From positions 1 to 64,000 of the forward strand of contig NZ_JARVKW010000003.1 in assembly GCF_029813775.1 (NCBI RefSeq): DNA of 64,000 nt. Reading direction: 5' to 3'. Numbering within the stretch: the stretch's first letter is position 1; every line of letters starts with the position of its first letter. Shown here one piece after another: positions 26,001 through 35,234 of the stretch. The notes beneath the pieces are model-generated. The model was not told the DNA's origin, made no database searches, and saw only the letters and a program-made list of their open reading frames with translations. This DNA is from Streptomyces sp. DH24 (lineage in GTDB: Bacteria; Actinomycetota; Actinomycetes; Streptomycetales; Streptomycetaceae). A program made the position numbers and the translations under genes.

Positions 26001-29000
26001 TGGCGGGCCTTCTCGAAGACGGTCTTGATGGCGTTCTTCAGGTCCTCGAAGAACTGCTTCAGCTTCTCGATGGCCTCTTCGAGCCAGTTGTCGGCGTCGC
26101 TCTTGCCCTCTTCCTGCTTCTTCTCCGCCTCGCGTTCGGCCTTGGTGTCCTCGTCCTCGATCTTCTTGTTGTCGTCCTCGGTCCGCTTGTCGACGTCCTT
26201 CTCGGTCTGCTCGTCCTTGTCCTTGATGTCCTTGCGGACCTCGTCGTACTTCTTGCCCTTCTTGCCGTCGATCTCCGCGACCTTGTCGTCCTGCTCCTTG
26301 CGCCACTCGTCGCGGGAGTCGGCGATGTCGGAGCGGCCCTTGTCGCGGGCGTCGGCCTGCTTCCTGCCGCTCGCGGACACCTCGCGCCGGAGGTCCTGGT
26401 CGTGCTTGTCGCGGTCCTGCGCCGCCTTCTTGTCCTTGGCCTGGCGCTCCTGCGCCATCTTCTGCCGGCCCTGCGCGAAGCCCGCCTGGATCTGCGGGCC
26501 GCGGTCGTGCTCGGCCACGGCGGACGCGGACTCGATCGGCACGCCGCCGCCGGACACCGACTTGGTGCCGCCGGCGCCGGCGTTCTTCTTCCCACCGGCC
26601 ACCTTGCCGGTCAGGGTCTCCTTGGGCACGTCGGGGTAGATCTGGTCCTCGCCCATCGGGCGGGCGGCGTCCTCGCGTCCCGACCGGTGCAGCTCGTTCT
26701 TCCGCTCGTCGAGCTTCTGGCCCTGCTCGTCGGTGCGCTGCGGGTCGGAGTCGTTCTCCAGGGGGAGTCTCGGGGCGTCACCCACCTTGGCGTTCTTCAG
26801 GCCCTCGTCCTTGGTCGGCAGCCCCAGGATGGAGTCGATCAGATCGTCGAGCGGCAGGATCTCCTTGAGCAGCTTGCCGAACAGCTGGGCGCCAATGGTG
26901 ACGGCGATGTCCCACCAGCTCGGCTCCGGCACGTTCGCGCCGGGAACCTCGCCCTCCGGCTTCTGCTCGCCGGTGATCTCGGGGGTCTTGCCCGGGGCCG
27001 CCTCCGTACGGGCGACCTTGGCGTTCGTGTACGTGCCCGGGGCCGCCGGCCTCGGCCCGCCGGGCACCGTGCGCGGGGAGCCGGAGGGCCGCTGCGTCTT
27101 CGGCGGTGCCTTGCGCAACGCCGAGCGTTCCTCGTCGACGGAGCGGCCGACCGCGCCGTCCACGCCCTTGAGCGTCTCAAGGGCCTGGTGCGGTTTCAGG
27201 CCGGAGGCCGTCGCCAGTCCGGTCTCGGGTGTGGCATGGGAGACGTCCGGTGCCGGGGCCTCCCGCTTGGCCTTCGCCGGGCCGGACCCGGCGGCCCGGC
27301 CTCCACCGCGGCCACCGGACCGCACAGGTGCGGGAGCGGAAGCGGTACGGCCGCCGCCTCCGACACCGCGGCGGGCGTTCCGGGTGGCCCGCCGTGCCGC
27401 CTGGCGTGCCTTGGGGGTCGGGCGGGACTTGGTTCCCCCGGCGCCGCCGGACCCTGTCGCCTCCGTGGGCCGGGGGCCGTCGGTCTTCGGTTCCGGGCCC
27501 GCGGACATGGGGGATGGTCCGTTGCCAGGGGCGAGTCCGGGCGCGCTCGTGGGTCCCGGTACCGAGACCCTGTCCCGGCCGGTCCGCGGGCCGGGGGTGG
27601 TGGCGGGGCCCTTGCCCTCGGAGACCTCCCGGTCACCGGGAGCGGGCGTCGACGGCCCCGAGCCGGCATCGTCCTCGTTCTGGCTCGCGTCGTCCTTCCC
27701 CGGCGCCGTGCCGCTGCCGTCCCGGCCCTGGCCCGCGCCGCGCGAAGACTGGTCCGCGCCCTCGCCCGCCCGCTGGTCGGCGGCCTTTCCGGCTCCGGCC
27801 TCCGTGCGACCGCCGCCGGGTGCGTCCGACTCGGCGGCCCGGCCCGAGCCGCCGTCGGCCGCGCCCTTGCTGCCCGAAGCCGAGCCGACCGACTGCCGGC
27901 GGGCATCCTCGTCCGCCTTGGCCAGTTGGTCCGGCCCGGCCGTCTCACCGGGACCGGGGAGGGTGACCGGCCCGGCACCGTCGGCGGCGCGCGCCTCGGC
28001 CTCGCGGCGCGCTGCCTCGGCGTCCTCCTGTCGGGCCTGCTCCTGCTCCCTCTCCGCGTCCTTCCCGGTGACCGGCAGGGACGCGCCCACCGGTCCGGAG
28101 GACAGTGGCTCGGCGGCCGAGTCCGCCCCGTCCCCGGCGGAGTCCGGGTCCGCCGCCATGACGTCCCACAGCTCCGGGACGGCCCGGTCCTCGACGTCCT
28201 CATCATCGGTGCGCTCGGAGCTGCTCGCCCCAGGTTCGGCTTCCGCGACGTCCCCGGCGTCGTCCGTCGAACCGCCGGAGAGGGACAGGGCCGGGGGACG
28301 TGGCGCGCCGCGCTTGCGCCGCACGAACAACCGAGGGTCGTCCGCGATGCCCTCGCCCGACGGGGCGGTGTCGGCATCGGACGCGCGGCCTCCGGCCGCT
28401 TCGTCGCCCGGCTCGTGCTCGACGTCCTCTTCCGCAGGCTCGGCCTCCAGACCCAACGGTTCGTCGTCCGCGTCCTGCTCGTTCTCCGGGTCCCCCGGCA
28501 CGCGGGAAGCCGTCGGGCCGGAGGCCGTGCGGGAGCGCTCGCCCGGTTCGGCGCCGCTGCGGTCCACGGCTTCGAGAGCCTGGGCCGGTCGGCGACCGGC
28601 GTCGGCCTCGTCCTGCGGCCCGCGCTGCTCCTGTTCGCTGCCCTGCTGATCGGCCTCCTGCGGGTCGCCCGCCTCGTCCTGAGCGTCCTGGTCCTGCTGG
28701 GCCTGCCGGCCCTCCTGCTCGCCCTTGCGTTCCTCGACCGCGTCCTGCTGTGCCTCCCGGCCGGAGCCGTCCCGCTCCTCCTGCCGTTCCTGCGCGCGCT
28801 CCTGCTGCGCCTGGGAGTGCTGCTGCCGGTCCGTGTCCCGCGTTTCCCGGGGACCGGCCTCGGCGCCGGTGTCCCTCCTGGTGTCGCCCGAGCCGCCCTC
28901 GCCTTCGGACCTCTCGCCCCGCGGACCCTCGTCCGTCCCCTTGCGGTCCTTGTCGCCCTCGGTTCCGCCCTCTCGCCGGTCTCGTCCCGTCGAGGGCTCG

Positions 29001-29866
29001 CCGGTCCGGTCCTGGGCCGCCTCGCGCTCCTCCTCGATCTCCTCCCCCGCACCGGCCACCGCGTGCGGAGCCGCCGCGGCGTCCAGCGGCAGCGGGCCCG
29101 CCTCCTGCGTCTCCTCGACGAGTTCCAGCAGGTGGTCGAGGGCCGGCGCGGGAAGGCGCACCTCCAGCCGGTCCAGCACGCTGTCCTGCACCTGCGGTGC
29201 CATGCGGGCCAGTTGCAACCGTACGCGGCCCGAGCGGTCCTCCGGGTCGCCGCGCAGCGAGCGCAGCAGGCCGTTGGCCAGGCGGTCCACGAGTGTGGCG
29301 GGGTCGAGCTGCTCCATGCGGCGGCGGTCCGCGTCCACCGTCGCGTACCGCAGCCACCCCGGCGTCGCCTGCCTCTCCTCGACCTCGGCAGCGGCGTCCG
29401 GCTCCGCGCGCACCAGGTCCTGGGCTGCCGACTCCGCCTCCCGTTCGACGGCCTGCTGCGGCAGGCTGACGGCCCCCAGGTCGCGGCCGGCGCGCAGGGC
29501 GCCGAGGCCGTGCGGGTTCTGGACGGTGTGCAGGAGTTCGTGGGCGAGCAGGCGGCGGCCCTCGTCGGTGCCCGGCTTGTACGCGCCCTCGCGGAAGAAG
29601 ATGTCCTGTCCGACGGCGACCGCGTCGGCGCCGAGCAGGTCGGTCAGCTGTCCGGCGTCGCGGTCGGTGTGCAGGCGGACGCCGCCGAGGTCGTGCCCGA
29701 GCTGTTCCTCCAGTTCGCGCCGGACGCCCGGGTCGAGGGGCTGGCCGGCGCCGCTGACGATGTTCTTCGGCTCGGGGGCACGGGACTTGGCGGCCCGTTC
29801 CCTGCGCTTGCGGCGGCGCTGTTCGGCGGACTGGTCCGCGTGGTTCTGGTCCGTCCGCGAGCTCAT
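23072..29866 (-). CDS. Giant eCIS core (DUF4157) protein with C-terminal nuclease-like domain
   Basis: 2,264 aa. After a basic N-terminus comes the eCIS core/DUF4157 domain (about residues 35-125) with HELLH at 109-113, a metallopeptidase-like site typical of CIS effectors. Residues about 250-1,050 are low-complexity Glu/Asp/Gln/Ser/Pro-rich. About 1,150-1,330 is a charged coiled coil (KEQDDKVAEIDGKKGKKYDE and similar). About 1,380-1,680 has amphipathic helical and hydrophobic segments (VIIGVMVVEKVVAKLIPGAG, LLELVYEFLIEGVSRFMGKV). An Arg/Asp-rich stretch follows. The last 260 residues end in a module with WVRMHLLPESLGGHAKGNNL then VPARGETN (from residue 2066), resembling HNH/non-specific nuclease toxins. 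ATG 29866 has GGAGG 7 nt upstream. Cargo is likely; a tape-measure-like role of the centre is my inference. Confidence 0.75.
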   Translation of the reverse strand: MSSRTDQNHADQSAEQRRRKRRERAAKSRAPEPKNIVSGAGQPLDPGVRRELEEQLGHDLGGVRLHTDRDAGQLTDLLGADAVAVGQDIFFREGAYKPGTDEGRRLLAHELLHTVQNPHGLGALRAGRDLGAVSLPQQAVEREAESAAQDLVRAEPDAAAEVEERQATPGWLRYATVDADRRRMEQLDPATLVDRLANGLLRSLRGDPEDRSGRVRLQLARMAPQVQDSVLDRLEVRLPAPALDHLLELVEETQEAGPLPLDAAAAPHAVAGAGEEIEEEREAAQDRTGEPSTGRDRREGGTEGDKDRKGTDEGPRGERSEGEGGSGDTRRDTGAEAGPRETRDTDRQQHSQAQQERAQERQEERDGSGREAQQDAVEERKGEQEGRQAQQDQDAQDEAGDPQEADQQGSEQEQRGPQDEADAGRRPAQALEAVDRSGAEPGERSRTASGPTASRVPGDPENEQDADDEPLGLEAEPAEEDVEHEPGDEAAGGRASDADTAPSGEGIADDPRLFVRRKRGAPRPPALSLSGGSTDDAGDVAEAEPGASSSERTDDEDVEDRAVPELWDVMAADPDSAGDGADSAAEPLSSGPVGASLPVTGKDAEREQEQARQEDAEAARREAEARAADGAGPVTLPGPGETAGPDQLAKADEDARRQSVGSASGSKGAADGGSGRAAESDAPGGGRTEAGAGKAADQRAGEGADQSSRGAGQGRDGSGTAPGKDDASQNEDDAGSGPSTPAPGDREVSEGKGPATTPGPRTGRDRVSVPGPTSAPGLAPGNGPSPMSAGPEPKTDGPRPTEATGSGGAGGTKSRPTPKARQAARRATRNARRGVGGGGRTASAPAPVRSGGRGGGRAAGSGPAKAKREAPAPDVSHATPETGLATASGLKPHQALETLKGVDGAVGRSVDEERSALRKAPPKTQRPSGSPRTVPGGPRPAAPGTYTNAKVARTEAAPGKTPEITGEQKPEGEVPGANVPEPSWWDIAVTIGAQLFGKLLKEILPLDDLIDSILGLPTKDEGLKNAKVGDAPRLPLENDSDPQRTDEQGQKLDERKNELHRSGREDAARPMGEDQIYPDVPKETLTGKVAGGKKNAGAGGTKSVSGGGVPIESASAVAEHDRGPQIQAGFAQGRQKMAQERQAKDKKAAQDRDKHDQDLRREVSASGRKQADARDKGRSDIADSRDEWRKEQDDKVAEIDGKKGKKYDEVRKDIKDKDEQTEKDVDKRTEDDNKKIEDEDTKAEREAEKKQEEGKSDADNWLEEAIEKLKQFFEDLKNAIKTVFEKARQVVTDLIDRFKQQVFKLIDDARNWVIDKINKFADVLIALGDELLADYPAMRDKWRDTIDGARDWAVQKVNEAANALKEVAGRLLDGLCGALLAGLDMLEGGLLAAVDIAETVTVGALEFGAAAVAALGEWAAIFNDIVSDPGDWISKAGAAAETGAKEHLFDEIKTAVKAWFNQKVQEIIGIPVEDFQELISGGVTVEQMAQMAWDEALPQLPVIIGVMVVEKVVAKLIPGAGWVMAIIDALQTAWGALSEILAAFGLFMDFLKSVKSGNGALPFAKAVAAGVVALLELVYEFLIEGVSRFMGKVAERLGDMLKGLRRKKETPGGDAPDRPSAPDKPAHDKPKDDERTDKPADRPAPRKPSPDRASRPASRPRPGKRPSPGKKPRPGHTTRAKKRRDDDERREEGREVNAARRRARDAERRTRDEDRDTYPTRRGPARDTLRPDRGRPGRDRADDRDRDPRDTRPGDRRGPQDGRRSDDRRTDGDHKDDRRRDRDRDGDKDREKRERPGNRVRRARQTVKAAARRARRAARKLHGKARRRLGSRLNDRLRRLRDRWRRRRDRLRDDHSRRRTGRNRPHQRERDTSDITLPKVRFADADDGERHTLMFHGQGARAPLYIHSTPVEIPPFLDSWAGDLGKPEAKRRKSEQQGFLTRARVKYADVLKEQARPLMETDEKKRKKEKRDKERDLKKAMMRFADEARNRIYFDIPKEDLQDFTDVSPVDDEDTRRSEEHMSGYIGNPTKTLFGGGGQDARKAADGQPPGWEDIAERGLSAKGAWVRMHLLPESLGGHAKGNNLVPARGETNKEFYRKFEGPAYHAVPDPEPIIWYRTRAEFHQKTPHVASYIYAEYGGYEKIGGTGKEQKDWKRIEQPRDKFDRSPLPLDSGDMKKLSINGAGRPAIKKRLLGNRYEALAKHFVDARNELHNDEESLSDVGDIEVLMDNYKRDHPTLRLTGLDVLLAALREKEREINWKWEF

Positions 29867-30137
29867 CGCGTCACCTCCCCGTGGCCGCTGAGCCCTTCGT
29901 GCACCACACGCGCGAGTTCCTGGCCGAGCCGGCGGGCCGACAGGTTCGCGGGCAGCGGCGGAAGTCCGGACAGGAGGTCGGCGGACAGCGGGCCGTGCGA
30001 CGCCAGCGGCACGCCGTGTTCCCGGATCAGGCGGGTCAGTTCCCGCTCGAAGGACGCCGACACGTGCTCCGGGTCCGCGCGGAAGCCGTCGAGGACGAAC
30101 TCCCCGATCTCCACGCGGATCGCGTCCGGTTCCCCGT

Positions 30138-30147
<10 letters not shown>
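29863..30147 (-). CDS. Small conserved eCIS protein
   Basis: 94 aa. Sequence includes IRVEIGEFVLDGFRADPEHV, SFERELTRLIREHGVPL and NLSARRLGQELARVVHEGL. The last part resembles short proteins that accompany DUF4157 genes in eCIS loci. ATG 30147 has GGAGG 8 nt upstream and overlaps the end of the ATPase gene by 10 nt; its stop overlaps the DUF4157 start (ATGA). Placement directly before the cargo gene suggests a loading factor or chaperone, which is inference. Confidence 0.65.
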
Positions 30148-32156
<2,009 letters not shown>

Positions 32157-32162
32157 TTCGCC

Positions 32163-33107
32163 TCAGTTCTCCGTGTCCGCGTCGCCGCCGCGGCGGCGCG
32201 TCCTCGCGCTGCTGTCCGTGCCGTCGTTCTTCGCGTCGGCGGCGGGTTTCGCCGTCTTCTTCGCGGGCTGCGCCGCCTTGGTTGCCCTGCGGACGCGGGC
32301 GGCCGGTGCCTTGGTGGTGGTCTTCGGCTCGGTCGTGGCGGCCGCCTTCGCGACCGTCCTGGCGGGCGTCCGGGCGAGCGCGCCACCCTGCGACGCTTGC
32401 CCTGCGGTGGTTTCCGGGCGGTCGCCGGTGCCGGTCCCGCCCTCCGTGGCCGGCGCGCGGGCGGGCGCCGCGGGTCCCGGCGGCACGGGCGCACCCGGCG
32501 CCCCGAAGGGCAGCACCCGCACGTCGGCCCGTTCCACCGGCTTGCGCGGGACGGGGGTTTCGAGGCCGTCGATGAGGACGAGGGCGGCCTGGTAGACCAC
32601 GGACAGCGCGTACGGGGTCTGGTGGAGCATCCCCCACAGCTTCGACGTCTCGTCGATGTCCATCACGGTCGGCGTGAAGCGCACGCGCTGCACGGCCTCC
32701 GCGAGGTTGCTGCCGGCCAGGTACGGCCGTTCCCCGGCGCGTTCGACGACGTCCTTGGGCAGGACCGGCGTCTCGTGCAGGGTGCGCACGACGGAGCCGA
32801 TCAGGCGCTGGCCCACCAGGTCCTTCTCGTCGCCGTACGCGCTGATCAGGTAGTGCAGGTCGAGCGCCGCCGAGGCCCGCCGCACGAGCGTGCCGTCGGC
32901 GGCGCGGGTGGGCAGGTCGTTGTTGCGCTGCGAGGTGTTGGGCGTGACCTGGTAGAGGAACACGGAGACGGTGGGTTCGCCGGGCGGCTCGACGGGCGGC
33001 TTGCGCGCCTCGACCTTGACGGCCTCGTCGACCTCGGGTCGCAGGTTGTCCGCGATCAACAGGGCGAGGGCCTGGCTGACATGGGCGATGGCGAGTGCGT
33101 TGCTCAT
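32163..33107 (-). CDS. Tail terminator/cap protein, DUF4255 (Afp16/Pvc16-like)
   Basis: 314 aa. Residues 1-190 are the DUF4255/Pvc16_N domain: MSNALAIAHVSQALALLIAD, VSVFLYQVTPNTSQRNND, LDLHYLISAYGDEKDLVGQR and KLWGMLHQTPYALSVVYQA. In Afp/PVC particles this protein caps tube and sheath. The last 110 residues form an Ala/Pro/Lys/Thr tail (EPKTTTKAPAARVRRATKAA) like a histone H1 or HupS tail, not part of the usual domain. It is followed within 6 nt by the ATPase gene. Confidence 0.85.
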   Translation of the reverse strand: MSNALAIAHVSQALALLIADNLRPEVDEAVKVEARKPPVEPPGEPTVSVFLYQVTPNTSQRNNDLPTRAADGTLVRRASAALDLHYLISAYGDEKDLVGQRLIGSVVRTLHETPVLPKDVVERAGERPYLAGSNLAEAVQRVRFTPTVMDIDETSKLWGMLHQTPYALSVVYQAALVLIDGLETPVPRKPVERADVRVLPFGAPGAPVPPGPAAPARAPATEGGTGTGDRPETTAGQASQGGALARTPARTVAKAAATTEPKTTTKAPAARVRRATKAAQPAKKTAKPAADAKNDGTDSSARTRRRGGDADTEN

Positions 33108-33168
33108 GGCGTCGGTTCCTCGGTCCCTGTAGTCCTTCGCGGCCGCTGTGCGCGGCCCGTCGTGGCGG

Positions 33169-33924
33169 TCATTCGCGCCCCCTCGCCAGGTAGTCGGCGA
33201 GGCTCACCGTGGCCTGCGGGCGCCCCGTCTGCCGGGGCCGGTGCTGTCCGCCGCCCCGGGCCGGCTCGGCGGCCGTGACCTCCAGGCGCCCGATCTGCAC
33301 CTGCACCACCTGCTCGCCGCCGCGTCCCGTGCGCCGGGCCGAGGCCTGGCGCACGGCGTCGCGCGCGGCGGCCGTGTCCGCGGCGCTCGGCCGCGGGGCG
33401 GCGGGCCCGGTGGCGCGGGACGCGGTGTCCGTGCCCGGGGGGCTGGGCACGGACACCGCGCTCGGGGCGGGTGCCGGCTCGGCACGGCCGCGTCCCGCCG
33501 AGCGGCGGCCGGTGTCGGGCACCGGTCGGAGCCCGGGCGTGAGCGGCGTGACGGGCCGCAGCAGCGGCGTCTCGGGCAGGGGCGGTGCGGCCGGGCGGGG
33601 TGCGGGGGTGTCCGGCGCGGGTGCCTGTTCGGTCCGTACGACGGTCCGTTCCCGCTCCGTGCGCAGCACCTCGCGGGCCGTGGGCCGGGCCGCCTCCTCG
33701 CGGCGCTCGGTGAGCGGGGCGGTGACCGGCCACAGCGGTTCTGTGCCGTCCCGGTCGGCGTCCCGGCCCCGTACCGCCTCGATCCGTTCGAACGGTCCGG
33801 GCAGCCTCGGCCGCACCCGCGCCACGTCGGCCCGCGCGGCGGCGACCGGGGCGTGCCGGGCGAGCAGCCGGTCGAGGAAGTCGGGCGTCGGCCCGCCCGG
33901 CCGTCCTGCGGTGGGGTCAGACAT
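33169..33924 (-). CDS. Proline-rich eCIS cluster protein
   Basis: 251 aa from ATG 33924. It overlaps the end of the zinc-ribbon gene by 8 nt. The N-terminal 60 residues (PDFLDRLLARHAPVAAARA) look ordered. The middle is Pro/Arg/Thr-rich and disordered. The last 60 residues carry VVQVQIGRLEVTAAEP and VSLADYLARGRE, which look conserved and may be a docking region. An upstream GTG (33930) is possible. Function unknown; by position (between baseplate chaperone-like and cap genes) an assembly factor is plausible. Confidence 0.6.
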   Translation of the reverse strand: MSDPTAGRPGGPTPDFLDRLLARHAPVAAARADVARVRPRLPGPFERIEAVRGRDADRDGTEPLWPVTAPLTERREEAARPTAREVLRTERERTVVRTEQAPAPDTPAPRPAAPPLPETPLLRPVTPLTPGLRPVPDTGRRSAGRGRAEPAPAPSAVSVPSPPGTDTASRATGPAAPRPSAADTAAARDAVRQASARRTGRGGEQVVQVQIGRLEVTAAEPARGGGQHRPRQTGRPQATVSLADYLARGRE

Positions 33925-34651
33925 CCGCACACAGCTCCAGGTAGTAGCGGCGCCGCAGCGGGCTGAGCGCCAGGATCTCCGGTTCGCTCCAGCCGTAGGC
34001 GGTGGCGAGCAGGTGGACGTCGAGAAGCAGGTCCCGTGCCCAGGCGTCCAGTTCGGTCCACAGGTAGGAGGCGATGTCGAGTTCGGCGCGGGTGGCCTCG
34101 CCGCAGTCGGGGCAGGCGACGTTGAGTGCCACGTCGGCCGCCGGGTCCGCGGTCTCGGCGGCCTCGGCGATCCGGCGCTGCACCCCGGCGGGCAGCTCGT
34201 CCGCCGGGACGGGCCGCCCGTCGCGCGCGGCGGACACCACGCACCGCGCGAGCAGGGCCCGCCGCGGGTCGGCGTCCCGGGCCGCCGCCGTCAGGTCGGC
34301 GACGGCGGGCACCCGGAACTCGACCTCCCAGCCGCTCTCGGCGACCCGCACGACCGGGTCGCGTCGCTCGGCCAGGGTGCGGGCGAACTCCCCGGCGTCC
34401 AGCTCGAACTCCATGTCCTCGCCGCACGCCCGGCACGCCAGCCGCACCTGCATCAGGTCACCGAACAGCGCCCGGCGCAGGGTGAACAGGTCCGCCTCGC
34501 GCTCGCCGACGGGCAGCGCCAGCAGGGCCGCCGGGTCGCCGGCGAGGTCCGGGCGCGCCGCCTGGTGCAGCAGCAGGGCGCGCCCGGCCGGTGCGCGGCC
34601 GGTCCCGGCCTCCCAGGCGGCCAGGACATCGGCCGCCCCGGTCATCACCAT
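33917..34651 (-). CDS. T4 baseplate-like protein with two zinc-ribbon CxxC pairs
   Basis: 244 aa. Two Cys pairs, LACRACGEDMEFELDAGE and VACPDCGEATRAELDIAS, predict a zinc site. The C-terminus AYGWSEPEILALSPLRRRYY is characteristic of the phage family labelled T4 baseplate protein (gp26/gp51 type), small proteins next to tube genes. It could be a baseplate hub chaperone rather than a particle component. ATG 34651 follows GGGGGAG; ATG 34645 is an alternative. It lies 25 nt after the tube gene. Confidence 0.6.
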   Translation of the reverse strand: MVMTGAADVLAAWEAGTGRAPAGRALLLHQAARPDLAGDPAALLALPVGEREADLFTLRRALFGDLMQVRLACRACGEDMEFELDAGEFARTLAERRDPVVRVAESGWEVEFRVPAVADLTAAARDADPRRALLARCVVSAARDGRPVPADELPAGVQRRIAEAAETADPAADVALNVACPDCGEATRAELDIASYLWTELDAWARDLLLDVHLLATAYGWSEPEILALSPLRRRYYLELCADV

Positions 34652-34676
34652 CGTCTCCCCCCGTGACGTCCCCTGG

Positions 34677-35201
34677 TCAGGCCGGGTTGAGGAAGGACGG
34701 TTCCTCGGGCTCGGGCACCTCGTAGTCCCGCTCCCAGCCCTCGCACTCGAGCTTCAGCGACTGGATGGCCACCGCGTTGGCGTTGGCGTCCAGTTCGCCG
34801 AGGACCTGGTACTCGCTGGGCCAGGTCCGGTAGAGCTTGTGCGAGACGGCGACCTGGCCGGCCTCGTTGAGGACCTGGATGACTATGTCCTTGCGGAAGT
34901 CGGCGAGGGACACCTCGGAGCCGAGACCGGCGCCGACCTGCCAGACCTTGTTGGCCCAGCGGTCGAACTCGGGGTCGTGGGTGACGCCCCGCTCCAGGGT
35001 GATGCCCTCGAACTCGGAGCGGCCGGGCGACTTGCGGGGCGACGACGGGTCGCCGCCGTGCCGGTGCTTGACGACTTCCGTGGTCCGCTTCAGCGGACTG
35101 ATCTTGCTGATGCCCGCGACCGTCCGACCGTCCCACAGGACCAGGAACTTGAAGTTCTTGTAGGGGTCGAAGCGATGGGCGTTGACCGTGAACTCTGCCA
35201 T
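34677..35201 (-). CDS. Inner tube protein (gp19-like, Afp1/Pvc1 type)
   Basis: 174 aa. The gp19 tube family pattern is clear: FDPYKNFKFLVLWDGRTVAG, ISKISPLKRTTEVVKHRHGG, then the PGRSEFEGITLERGVTHDPE segment, FRKDIVIQVLNEAG and LECEGWERDYE. Hexamers stack to form the injected tube. ATG 35201 has AAGGA 5 nt upstream and lies 33 nt after the sheath stop; sheath-then-tube order is standard. Only one tube paralogue lies in this position. Confidence 0.92.
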   Translation of the reverse strand: MAEFTVNAHRFDPYKNFKFLVLWDGRTVAGISKISPLKRTTEVVKHRHGGDPSSPRKSPGRSEFEGITLERGVTHDPEFDRWANKVWQVGAGLGSEVSLADFRKDIVIQVLNEAGQVAVSHKLYRTWPSEYQVLGELDANANAVAIQSLKLECEGWERDYEVPEPEEPSFLNPA

Positions 35202-35234
35202 CGGATTCCTTCAGTTCTCCACGATTCCCGGCGC

